Assembly: GCF_021290385.1 (NCBI RefSeq) | Contig: NZ_CP089928.1 | Coordinates: forward strand, 2,526,501 to 2,590,500 | From: Microbulbifer sp. YPW16 | Lineage (GTDB): Bacteria; Pseudomonadota; Gammaproteobacteria; Pseudomonadales; Cellvibrionaceae | Direction of reading: 5' to 3' | Length of the DNA stretch: 64,000 nt | Part shown: in pieces, positions 48,962 to 57,137 of the stretch | How positions within the stretch are numbered: position 1 is the stretch's first letter | Layout of the letters: every line of letters starts with the position of its first letter | Program-made: the position numbers and the translations under genes | Notes under the pieces: model-generated | The model's input: only the letters and a program-made list of their open reading frames with translations | Told to the model about the DNA's origin: nothing | Database searches by the model: none

Positions 48962-49870
48962 ATGAATTTCCCGCAGTACCCAGTAAAGTATCTCCTGCTG
49001 TTCCCCCTGTTCCTGATGCTCGCCGCCTGTGCCCGGGAAGCGTCGGAACCGGCGCCGGACAATAAGGCGCTGGTCGTCAGTGTGCGCCCACTGGCGCTGA
49101 TCGTGCGGGAAGTTGCGGAGCCAGATACGCCGGTGCAGGTACTCGCGGCAAACGGCGACCCCCATCACTATGCTCCCGGGGTATCCGACCGGGCTGCGCT
49201 GGAATCGGCGCGGTTGGTGATCTGGCTGGGGCCGCAGGTGGAAAGCGCCCTGGCGCGGCAGCTGTCACTGTTGCCGCAGGGACGCCAGCTGCAATTGCTG
49301 GAGCAGGACGGGTACGAATTCGGCGGGGCCTCGGCGGAGGATTTTCACCTGTGGCTGCGCCCTCGCAATGCCGCCGTGATGGCCGCCCATATTGCCGCGC
49401 GCCTGGCAGAGATGGATCCCCGGCGGGCCGACGCATACCGGCAGCGGGCACGGGACTTTTCCCGCCGCATGGCAAACCTGCAGAAAGTGCTAGACCGGGC
49501 CCTGTGGGCATACCGGGATGTGCCCATTGTGGTTACCCACGATGCCTACGGGCATTTTTTCGGTCCCGCCGGTGTCGAGACGCAGGCTCTGGCCGATTCG
49601 GCCCATGGCGGGCATGGGGCCCGGGCAATGCTGGAGTTGCGTGACGGACTGGGGGAGTCGGCCGACGGCAGCGGCTGCCTGTTTGGTGAGGTGCCGGAAA
49701 ATGCCCGCGACCGGCAGACGGCGGAGAACCTTGGCCTCCGCTACGCGACGCTCGACCCGCTGGGGACACAGTTGCCGGCCGGTGCTGATTACGAGAGCCT
49801 GGTGCAGGCGTGGCTGGCCCAGGCTCGCAGTTGCCTGGCCGAGGTGCCCGATCGCAGCGACCGCGGTTGA
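48962..49870 (+). CDS. znuA: Zinc ABC transporter substrate-binding lipoprotein ZnuA
   Basis: Periplasmic zinc binder of the cluster A-I family, 302 residues from ATG 48962. The N-terminus is a lipoprotein signal (lipobox LAAC, about residue 21). Zinc ligands are visible in DPHHYAPG, DFHLWL, VVTHDAYGHFFGPAG and a late Asp. The His-rich loop seen in most enterobacterial ZnuA proteins is absent. It is divergent from znuC, with no zur gene in the gap or nearby, and the promoters must lie in the about 170-base gap. Confidence 0.9.
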   Translation: MNFPQYPVKYLLLFPLFLMLAACAREASEPAPDNKALVVSVRPLALIVREVAEPDTPVQVLAANGDPHHYAPGVSDRAALESARLVIWLGPQVESALARQLSLLPQGRQLQLLEQDGYEFGGASAEDFHLWLRPRNAAVMAAHIAARLAEMDPRRADAYRQRARDFSRRMANLQKVLDRALWAYRDVPIVVTHDAYGHFFGPAGVETQALADSAHGGHGARAMLELRDGLGESADGSGCLFGEVPENARDRQTAENLGLRYATLDPLGTQLPAGADYESLVQAWLAQARSCLAEVPDRSDRG

Positions 49871-49880
49871 TCCCGCCCGC

Positions 49881-50288
49881 TCAGGAAGCCTCCTCCCCCG
49901 GTTCGTCCGCCTGGAGAGCCTCGCGTTCCCTCTGTAGCCTTTCCTGTTGTTGCTGGCGGGCCGCCTCTTGCTGCTCGGATTCACCGCGCTGTTGCACCTG
50001 CAGTTGCTGCAGGCGCTGACGGAATGATTCCATCTGTTGCCGATGTCGCACGAGCAGCGAGCCCAGTTGCTCACGCTTGCCCTGGTGTTCCAGTGCCCGT
50101 TCCTGAGCCTCGCGCTGGCGCGCTGCCTCCCTCTCTGCCCCGGTAACATCCAGTTCGTCGGTCACTTCCAGGTACTCCATCGGCCCGGGCTTCTGCGCCG
50201 GCCGCCCCACCGAGTCAGCGGATACGGCCCCGGTCGCCAGTACAGCGGCCAGGAACACACTGGAAATAAACTCTCGCCTCATGGTCAT
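49881..50288 (-). CDS. Secreted Gln/Glu-rich coiled-coil protein
   Basis: 135 residues: signal peptide (MTMRREFISSVFLAAV, cleavage about ATGAVSA), a short linker and then a long amphipathic helix rich in Gln, Glu and Arg (QRLQQLQVQQRGESEQQEA) ending in an acidic tail. No family recognised; heptads suggest a coiled coil. Start at 50288 with GAGAGGG three bases upstream, or at the second ATG (50282). Convergent with znuA. Confidence 0.65.
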   Translation of the reverse strand: MTMRREFISSVFLAAVLATGAVSADSVGRPAQKPGPMEYLEVTDELDVTGAEREAARQREAQERALEHQGKREQLGSLLVRHRQQMESFRQRLQQLQVQQRGESEQQEAARQQQQERLQREREALQADEPGEEAS

Positions 50289-50502
50289 ATCCCTCTCTCG
50301 AGCATCTCGCCGATAGCGGCAGGCCGGCGGCAGAATGGGCACTGCCGTTCAACTAAAGCCTAGAAGCCCGGGAGAAAACTGGCGGTGACACTGCGATGAC
50401 CGCCACGGATGCGGCGCCGGGGCGAGCGAAAAAAAACGATCGCGGTTATCCTGTCGCGCAATCCCAGACATCCACGATGAAATTCCAGCTTTCCGGATAC
50501 TT

Positions 50503-53244
50503 ATGAGTAACAACAAGCCCAGTGCCGCTCCCCTGATCCTGGTGGACGGTTCTTCCTACCTCTACCGCGCCTTCCACGCGCTGCCGCCGCTCGTGACCAG
50601 TGAAGGGCAGCCCACCGGGGCCGTGCGCGGTGTGATCAGCATGCTGCGCCGCCACCTGAAGGAACATCCGGACAGCACGGTTGCAGTTGTATTCGATGCC
50701 AAGGGCAAGACCTTTCGCGACGAACTGTTCGCCGACTACAAGTCCCACCGGCCGCCCATGCCCGACGACCTGCGGGAGCAGATCCAGCCCATCCACGACA
50801 TCATCGACGCCATGGGTCTGCCGCGGCTGGTAATCGACGGGGTCGAGGCCGATGACGTGATCGGCACGCTCGCCCTGCAGGCGCAGGAACAGGGCCAGGA
50901 AGTGATCATCTCCACCGGCGACAAGGACATGGCCCAGCTGGTGCGCCCGGGTATCACCCTGGTGAACACCATGAGCAACACGGAAATGGATACCGACGGT
51001 GTGCGCGAGAAGTTCGGTGTCGGGCCCGAGCTGATCATCGATTTTCTCGCCCTGATGGGCGACAAGTCCGACAATATCCCCGGAGTTCCCGGCGTGGGCC
51101 AGAAAACCGCCCTGGCCCTGCTGCAGAACCTGGGCAGCCTGGAGGACATCTACGCCGACCTGGATGCCATCGCGCCCCTGGGTTTTCGCGGCAGCAAGAC
51201 CCTGGGCAAGAAAATGGCCGAGCACCGCGAGGCGGCCGATCTCTCTTACCAGCTGGCCACCATCAAGACCGATGTGGACATGCCTTATAAGCCCGCCGAC
51301 CTCCACCACGGTGAACCGGATAAGGCGAAACTGGCGGAGCTGTTCAGCGCACTCGAATTCCGCAGCTGGCTGGAGGAGCTGAGCGGTGATGACGAGGCCC
51401 AGGCAGCGATGGCCGAGGCCATCGAGCGGGATTACCGCGTAGTTACCGAGCGCGGCGAGTTCGACGCCTGGCTGGAAAAGCTGAAAGCCGCCGAAATTTT
51501 CGCCTTTGATACCGAGACCACCAGCCTCAATTACATGCAGGCGAAGCTGGTGGGGGTGTCCTTTGCCGTGGAACCCGGGGAGGCGGCCTATGTGCCGCTG
51601 GCCCATGACTATATGGGGGCGCCGGAACAGCTGCCCTACGACGAGGTGATGGCCGCCCTCAAGCCGCTGCTGGAGGATCCGGAGCAGAAGAAAGTGGGCC
51701 AGAACCTGAAATACGACAGCCATATCCTCGCCAACTGCGGCATCGAGCTGCGCGGCATCGCCCGCGACACCATGCTCGAGTCCTATGTGCTGGACAGCAC
51801 CGCCAGCCGCCACGACATGGACAGCCTGGCGCAGAAATACCTGGGTGAGCAGACCGTCCACTACGAGGATATTGCCGGCAAGGGTGCCAAGCAGCTCACC
51901 TTCAACCAGATCGAGCTGGAGCAGGCCGGCCCCTATGCCGCCGAGGATGCGGACATCACCCTGCGCCTGCACCGCGAGCTGGGCGGGCGCCTGGCGGAAA
52001 TCCCGCCGCTGGAGAAGGTGCTGGACGAGATCGAGATGCCGCTGTTGCCGGTACTGGTGCATATGGAGCGCAATGGTGCCTACATCGACGCCGAGATGCT
52101 GGCAAAGCAGGGCGCCGAGCTGGAAAAGAAAATGCGCGACACCGAGCAGCAGGCATTCGAGGTGGCTGGCGAGGAGTTCAACCTGGGTTCCACCAAGCAG
52201 CTGGGCGCTATCCTGTTTGAGAAGCTGGAGATCCCGGTAATCAAGAAAACCCCCAAGGGGGCACCCTCCACCGCCGAGCCGGTGCTGCAGGAGCTGGCCC
52301 ACAGCCACGAACTGCCGGCACTGATCATGCAGTACCGCGGCCTGGCCAAGCTCAAGAACACCTACACCGACAAGCTGCCGCAGATGATCGACCCGGGCAC
52401 CGGCCGGGTGCACACCTCCTACCACCAGGCTGTGGCCGCCACCGGGCGCCTGTCGTCCAGCGATCCCAACCTGCAGAACATCCCCATCCGCAGCGAGGAA
52501 GGGCGCCGCATCCGCAAGGCGTTTGTGGCTGACCCGCGCATCGACGGCGGCAGCGTGATCATTGCTGCCGACTACTCACAGATCGAGCTGCGCATCATGG
52601 CCCACCTGTCCGGCGACGAGGGCCTGGTAAAGGCTTTTGCCAATGGTGAGGACATTCACCGCGCCACCGCCGCGGAGGTGTTCGAGGTGAGCCCGGAAGA
52701 GGTGGACGACGAGCAGCGCCGCCGCGCCAAGGCGATCAACTTCGGCCTGATTTACGGTATGTCGGCCTTCGGCCTGGCGCGCCAGCTGGGGATTCCGCGG
52801 GGCGATGCGCAGACCTATATCGATCGCTATTTCGAGCGCTACCCGGGGGTACTCGCCTACATGGAGAACACCCGCAAGCATGCCGCCGAGAAGGGCTACG
52901 TGGAGACCCTGTTCGGCCGCCGCCTGTACCTGCCGGAGATCAACTCCCGCAATGGCGCGCGCCGCCAGGCCGCCGAGCGCACCGCGATCAATGCGCCCAT
53001 GCAGGGGACTGCGGCGGATATCATCAAGCGCGCCATGGTAGAGGTGGATGCCTGGCTGGGACGGGAAAAAATGGCCAGCCGCCTGATCATGCAGGTACAC
53101 GATGAGCTGATCCTCGAGGTGCCGGCGGCGGAGGTGGAGCAAGTACGGGACAACCTGACCCGGCTGATGCAGGATGCCGCCGAGCTGGATGTGCCGCTGA
53201 TCGTCGATGTGGGGCAGGGCGCCAGCTGGGAAGAGGCCCACTGA
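50503..53244 (+). CDS. polA: DNA polymerase I
   Basis: 913 residues with all three domains. 5'-3' exonuclease/flap endonuclease (1-300, acidic site and [18 protein letters not shown]); 3'-5' proofreading exonuclease (about 320-510) with intact [11 protein letters not shown] and VGQNLKYD; polymerase A domain (about 550-913) with [38 protein letters not shown] (motif B) and QVHDELI (motif C). Nothing is missing. The Shine-Dalgarno before ATG 50503 is weak. It is followed by a small membrane gene and C-loop RNA 1. Confidence 0.97.
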   Translation: MSNNKPSAAPLILVDGSSYLYRAFHALPPLVTSEGQPTGAVRGVISMLRRHLKEHPDSTVAVVFDAKGKTFRDELFADYKSHRPPMPDDLREQIQPIHDIIDAMGLPRLVIDGVEADDVIGTLALQAQEQGQEVIISTGDKDMAQLVRPGITLVNTMSNTEMDTDGVREKFGVGPELIIDFLALMGDKSDNIPGVPGVGQKTALALLQNLGSLEDIYADLDAIAPLGFRGSKTLGKKMAEHREAADLSYQLATIKTDVDMPYKPADLHHGEPDKAKLAELFSALEFRSWLEELSGDDEAQAAMAEAIERDYRVVTERGEFDAWLEKLKAAEIFAFDTETTSLNYMQAKLVGVSFAVEPGEAAYVPLAHDYMGAPEQLPYDEVMAALKPLLEDPEQKKVGQNLKYDSHILANCGIELRGIARDTMLESYVLDSTASRHDMDSLAQKYLGEQTVHYEDIAGKGAKQLTFNQIELEQAGPYAAEDADITLRLHRELGGRLAEIPPLEKVLDEIEMPLLPVLVHMERNGAYIDAEMLAKQGAELEKKMRDTEQQAFEVAGEEFNLGSTKQLGAILFEKLEIPVIKKTPKGAPSTAEPVLQELAHSHELPALIMQYRGLAKLKNTYTDKLPQMIDPGTGRVHTSYHQAVAATGRLSSSDPNLQNIPIRSEEGRRIRKAFVADPRIDGGSVIIAADYSQIELRIMAHLSGDEGLVKAFANGEDIHRATAAEVFEVSPEEVDDEQRRRAKAINFGLIYGMSAFGLARQLGIPRGDAQTYIDRYFERYPGVLAYMENTRKHAAEKGYVETLFGRRLYLPEINSRNGARRQAAERTAINAPMQGTAADIIKRAMVEVDAWLGREKMASRLIMQVHDELILEVPAAEVEQVRDNLTRLMQDAAELDVPLIVDVGQGASWEEAH

Positions 53245-53271
53245 GCCGGGCAGTATGGCCATGAGAACGAC

Positions 53272-53538
53272 ATGACCGGGGAGACAGGGCAAGTGAAGGG
53301 AATTGCGGTGAAAGATTGGCTGCTCCGGTTCGCGCGGATGTTCGCCATCGTGCTGGCAGTACTACTGCCGGTGGAACTGTTCAAGGGGGCGACACTGGCC
53401 GGCGCCCTCCGCTACGGCCTGTTCTGGGCCGGGGCCAGCAGCCTGGTTTATTGCCTGGTGCTGGCCTACCGGCTGCGGCGCGAGCGCGCCTACGTGGAGG
53501 AGGTGACGCGGGCGGCATCACAGGAGCGGCAAGACTGA
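53272..53538 (+). CDS. Hypothetical small membrane protein after polA
   Basis: 88 residues, two hydrophobic segments (about 19-38 and 46-65) and a charged C-terminal helix (RLRRERAYVEEVTRA). Unrecognised. Three starts are possible: ATG 53272, GTG 53293 (GGGGAG upstream) and GTG 53308 (AAGGGA upstream); the last two have better ribosome sites. Confidence 0.55.
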   Translation: MTGETGQVKGIAVKDWLLRFARMFAIVLAVLLPVELFKGATLAGALRYGLFWAGASSLVYCLVLAYRLRRERAYVEEVTRAASQERQD

Positions 53539-53573
53539 GGGAAAGCGGCGCCAATGATTAACACTTTTTAACC

Positions 53574-53697
53574 TGCCTGCGGGAACCGTCGCAAAAATGG
53601 CGGCTCTAAACAGGCAAGATCGTTGGAATGCGTCATCCCCCCCAAGGAAGTCAGATGTTGCTCGCCCCGGTGCTCCCCCAGCCCGGGGATTTTTTTT
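53574..53697 (+). ncRNA. C-loop small RNA candidate 1 (polA-engB interval)
   Basis: No ORF spans this about 176-base gap, yet it folds well. Stem TGCCTG (53574-53579)/CAGGCA (53611-53616) encloses CCGTC/GGCGG. Stem GCGTCATC (53630-53637)/GATGTTGC (53654-53661) has a loop starting CCCCCC. The terminator is CCCCGG-T-GCT-CCCCC-AGC-CCGGGG (53665-53688), its loop exactly five C, followed by eight T after one A. The 5' end is unknown. It sits right after polA, where Spot 42 and ErsA genes lie in other gammaproteobacteria. Confidence 0.62.
53665..53697 (+). terminator. Intrinsic terminator of C-loop RNA 1
   Basis: CCCCGG/CCGGGG outer pairs and GCT/AGC inner pairs around a CCCCC loop, then A and eight T. 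Strong Rho-independent signal on the plus strand. Confidence 0.9.
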
Positions 53698-53714
53698 GCC
53701 TGCGGGAAAAGTGA

Positions 53715-54764
53715 TCAGGCGGCATGGGCCCCGGCGCGCCGGCCGTAGTGGCGCGCTGCGTCCAGGTAGCGGCTGGTCTTGTCGCGCCATTTCTGTGGCT
53801 CGGCCACCACACCATCCTGCAGGTGCGCCGCCGCCAGTTGTGCCCTGACCAGCGCCCGGTAAGCCTTGTAAAAGTATTCCAGCAGGGCCGGGGCGGGGTC
53901 GGCGCAGGCACGCCGATAGCTGGCGAGGATACCGTCCCCCAGGTCCCGCCGGCCCAGCAGTTCGCACTCCAGTGCCAGGTAGCCCAGTTCGTCCAGGGGG
54001 TCGATGCTGCGCAGGTCGCGATTGAACTCCAGGCAGTCGATAATCTGTGGCGGCTCGGTCAGGAAGCAGTGTTCGGGCCGCAGGTCACCGTGGCCCTCGA
54101 CGATGCGGCCGTCCACCGCCCGCTGCGCCAGCAGTGGGGCCTCGCGCCGGGTGAAAGTGACGAGGAAGTCGGCCAGCGCGTGAATACCGGCCGCCGGCAG
54201 CCCCAGTTCCGGCGCCAGCAGGGCCGTCCGTCGCAGCTCCACATGCTCACGCAGGTCGGTGACGTAGGCCACCGGGTCCACCGCCAATGGCGGCGCGGAC
54301 CGGTAAAAATCGCACAGGCGCCGCACCAGTGGCGCCAGTTCCTCCCCCGTGACTTCCCGGCCCCGCGCCGCCAGGTTCTGCGCCTCCGACAGGCGCCGCA
54401 TTTTCACCAGCCATTCCACCACCTCGCCGTGGCCGCCACTATCGGCCAGTTGCAATTGGCCATCAGGCCGCTGGCACAGCGGCACCACCGCCAGATAGAC
54501 CCCGGTGGTCAGGCGCCGGTTGAGCCGCAGCTCCTCCCGGCAGTCGGCCTCGCGCAGGGCCAGGGTGCTGAAGTCCAGGAACGCCGTCTGTACCGGCTTT
54601 TTCATCTTGTAGGCATGGCGATCGGTCAGGAACACCCGCGCCATATGGGTTTCCACCAGTTCCACCGCTGTCGTGTCCCCGGCATAGCTGCCCGGCGCCA
54701 GCAGGAAGCGGGTCTTGGTATCCAGGTCAGGGGGTGCCGGTTTGGGATCGCGCTGGTCACTCAT
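53715..54764 (-). CDS. COG2187-like aminoglycoside-phosphotransferase-fold protein
   Basis: 349 residues of the kinase-like fold: ATP-site-like start (VELVETHMARVFLTDRHAYKMKKP), catalytic-loop-like GHGDLRPEHCFL (about residue 225) and metal-site-like IIDCLEFN (about 242). This group (often beside an adenylate-kinase-like domain in other bacteria) has unknown substrate. Here the second P-loop kinase domain of the longer family members is missing. Divergent from the phosphoribosyltransferase gene with a short gap. Confidence 0.78.
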   Translation of the reverse strand: MSDQRDPKPAPPDLDTKTRFLLAPGSYAGDTTAVELVETHMARVFLTDRHAYKMKKPVQTAFLDFSTLALREADCREELRLNRRLTTGVYLAVVPLCQRPDGQLQLADSGGHGEVVEWLVKMRRLSEAQNLAARGREVTGEELAPLVRRLCDFYRSAPPLAVDPVAYVTDLREHVELRRTALLAPELGLPAAGIHALADFLVTFTRREAPLLAQRAVDGRIVEGHGDLRPEHCFLTEPPQIIDCLEFNRDLRSIDPLDELGYLALECELLGRRDLGDGILASYRRACADPAPALLEYFYKAYRALVRAQLAAAHLQDGVVAEPQKWRDKTSRYLDAARHYGRRAGAHAA

Positions 54765-54829
54765 ATTCAGATTGCCGGGAGGGTCTGTTTGCTAGTCTAG
54801 TTTTATCGGCATTACCTGCGGAGATCCCA

Positions 54830-55507
54830 GTGGTAACCCCCTTCAAGGACCGTGTAGCGGCAGGCCGTGAGCTGGCCGCCAGCCTGCGGGATTACGTCGA
54901 TCAGCGGCGCCGCTCGGGCCGCGATGACATCATCATCCTCGCGCTGCCCCGAGGCGGCGTACCGGTGGGCCTGGAGCTGGCGCGCGCCCTGCATGCACCG
55001 CTGGACCTGATGCTGGTGCGCAAGCTGGGCGTGCCCGGTCACGAGGAACTGGCGATGGGCGCCATCACCGCGCAGGCGCGGGTCCTGAACCAGGATGTGA
55101 TTCTCGGGGCCGGCATCACCGATGAAATGCTCGAGCGCGAGACGGAAGCCGAGCGGCGCGAGCTGGAGCGCCGGGCACAGCGTTATCGTGGCGACCGGCC
55201 CTGGCCGGAACTGCGGGATCACTGCGTGATCCTGGTGGACGACGGGATCGCCACGGGGGCCACCATGGAGGCGGCGGCCCGTGCGGTGCGCGCCCAGCAC
55301 CCGGCCGAGATCGTGCTGGCGGTGCCGGTGGCGCCGACGGATGCACCGCGGCGCTTCGAACCGCTGGTGGACCGCTTCGAGTGCCTGGCGATGCCGGCGG
55401 CCTTCTGGGCCATCGGCGCCTGGTACGAGGACTTCTCCCAGCTCTCCGACGACCAGGTGATCGACATGATGCGCGAGGCGGACCGCCTCCGGGAAAGCGG
55501 GCAATGA
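54830..55507 (+). CDS. Phosphoribosyltransferase-domain protein
   Basis: 225 residues with a type I PRTase fold: ALPRGGVPVGLELARALHA near residue 40, the PRPP-binding loop CVILVDDGIATGATMEAA (about 130) and LAVPVAPTDAP. Nucleobase or other acceptor unknown; proteins of this sort are often found in stress and anaerobic regulons. The frame is open upstream, but GTG 54830 has GCGGAGAT just before it. Its stop overlaps the next start (ATGA). Confidence 0.82.
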   Translation: MVTPFKDRVAAGRELAASLRDYVDQRRRSGRDDIIILALPRGGVPVGLELARALHAPLDLMLVRKLGVPGHEELAMGAITAQARVLNQDVILGAGITDEMLERETEAERRELERRAQRYRGDRPWPELRDHCVILVDDGIATGATMEAAARAVRAQHPAEIVLAVPVAPTDAPRRFEPLVDRFECLAMPAAFWAIGAWYEDFSQLSDDQVIDMMREADRLRESGQ

Positions 55508-56172
55508 GCGGTGGCGATGTACTGATCGATGCGGCGGGAGCGCGGCTGGAGGGCATCCTGCAACTGCCGGAGGATCCCTGCGGCCTGGTCCTGTTTGCCC
55601 ACGGCAGCGGTAGCAGCCGCTTCAGCCCCCGCAACCAGATGGTGGCCGGCCAGCTCAACCGCGCCGGCATCGGCACGCTGCTGTTTGACCTGCTCACGGC
55701 AGAGGAGCACCGCGAGGACGAGATTACCCGCGAGTACCGCTTTGATATCGCCCTGCTGTCCGATCGCCTGATCGCGGCGCTCGACTGGGCGCACGGTATG
55801 GAAGAGACCCGCGACCTGAAGCTGGGCCTGTTCGGTTCCAGCACCGGCGCGGCGGCGGCCCTGATTGCCGCCGCCGAGCGCCCGGCACTGGCGGCGGCGG
55901 TGGTCTCCCGCGGCGGCCGGCCGGACCTGGCCGGTGAGATGCTGCCGCTGGTACGCGCACCCACTCTGCTGATCATCGGCGGGGAGGACGATGTGGTCAT
56001 CGAACTCAACCGCGAGGCGGCGGCCCGCATGAGCAATGACCCGGCGATGGAAATCGTCCCCGGTGCCACCCACCTGTTCGAGGAGCCGGGCACACTCGAG
56101 GCAGTGATCCAGCTGGCGATTGACTGGTTCCGGCGCCACCTGGCGGGCACGGGCGGCCATGGGCCGGATTAA
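55504..56172 (+). CDS. Alpha/beta hydrolase (dienelactone-hydrolase-like)
   Basis: 222 residues, alpha/beta hydrolase fold with Ser nucleophile in LGLFGSSTGAAAAL (about residue 116), Asp in IIGGEDDVVIEL (about 160) and His in VPGATHLFEE (about 189). Overlaps the upstream gene by four bases and the next by 14, so the three are translated together. Often paired with the PRTase in stress clusters; substrate unknown. Confidence 0.83.
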   Translation: MSGGDVLIDAAGARLEGILQLPEDPCGLVLFAHGSGSSRFSPRNQMVAGQLNRAGIGTLLFDLLTAEEHREDEITREYRFDIALLSDRLIAALDWAHGMEETRDLKLGLFGSSTGAAAALIAAAERPALAAAVVSRGGRPDLAGEMLPLVRAPTLLIIGGEDDVVIELNREAAARMSNDPAMEIVPGATHLFEEPGTLEAVIQLAIDWFRRHLAGTGGHGPD

Positions 56173-57136
56173 GCTGTTCAGCCTTGAGGCCGGCGCCGAC
56201 CTGGCGCAGCGGGTCGCGGGCTTGCTGGGCGAGCCGCTGGCGGCCCACGAGGAGCGCGACTTTACCGACGGCGAGCACAAGCTGCGCCCGCTTGACGATG
56301 TGGAGGCGGCGGACGTCTACCTGCTGCAGTCGCTCTACACCGACCGGCCCGGGGGCACCGGCGGCAGCGTGGATGACAAACTGGTGCGCCTGCTGTTTTT
56401 CCTCGCTGCGCTCAGGGATGCTGGCGCCGCCCGCGTCACTGCGGTGATCCCCTACCTCTGCTACGCACGCAAGGACCGCCGCACCAAGCTCCACGACCCC
56501 CTGTCGAGCCGCTACCTGGCCAGCCTGCTGGAGGCCATGGGCTGTGACTGCGTGGTGACCGTGGATGTCCACAATCTGGCCGCATTTGAGAACGCCTTCC
56601 GCTGCCGGACCCTGCACCTCCCGGCACGGCCGTTGTTTGTCGACTTCGCTGCCCGGCTGCTGGCGGGGGAATCCCGCCAGCTGGTGGTGGTGTCACCGGA
56701 TGTGGGTGGGGTGAAGCGGGCCGAGGCGTTTCGCGCGGACCTGGCGCAGCGGCTGGGGCGGGACGTGGGGCAGGCGTTTGTGGAGAAATATCGCAGCGGC
56801 GGCGAGCTCAGTGGCGGCACCCTGGTGGGGCGGGTCGAGGATTGCTGCGCGCTGGTCATTGACGACCTGATCGCCGGGGGTGGCACCACCGGGCGCGCGG
56901 CGGCGGCACTGGATCGTGCCGGCGCCGCGCGAATCCTCGCCCTGGCCAGCCATGGGCAGTTTGCCGGCGACGCCCTCGAGCAGCTGGGGCGGGCGCCACT
57001 GGAACTGGTTGCGGTAACCGATACCCTCCCGCAGCTTGATGCTGACCGCCTGCACGTGATCGAGTGCGCGCCGCTGCTGGCAGAAGCGATCCGGCGGCTC
57101 CACGAGGGCGGGCCGGCAACCGAGCTGGGCCTCTGA
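56159..57136 (+). CDS. Ribose-phosphate pyrophosphokinase-like protein
   Basis: Makes PRPP from ribose 5-phosphate and ATP, or is a divergent relative. 325 residues with the two PRTase-like halves; DFTDGEHKLRPL, YLCYARKDRRTK (ATP loop), VVSPDVGGVKRAEAF and the ribose-phosphate loop VIDDLIAGGGTTGRAA. Normal prs is usually near ispE/pth; this is likely a second, specialised copy. ATG 56159 gives a proper N-terminus. Confidence 0.85.
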   Translation: MGRIKLFSLEAGADLAQRVAGLLGEPLAAHEERDFTDGEHKLRPLDDVEAADVYLLQSLYTDRPGGTGGSVDDKLVRLLFFLAALRDAGAARVTAVIPYLCYARKDRRTKLHDPLSSRYLASLLEAMGCDCVVTVDVHNLAAFENAFRCRTLHLPARPLFVDFAARLLAGESRQLVVVSPDVGGVKRAEAFRADLAQRLGRDVGQAFVEKYRSGGELSGGTLVGRVEDCCALVIDDLIAGGGTTGRAAAALDRAGAARILALASHGQFAGDALEQLGRAPLELVAVTDTLPQLDADRLHVIECAPLLAEAIRRLHEGGPATELGL

Positions 57137-57137
57137 C

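Noticed and set aside
50446-52425. 659-codon minus-strand frame over polA
   Set aside because: Shadow of polA; low-complexity His/Leu/Gly composition, no motif.
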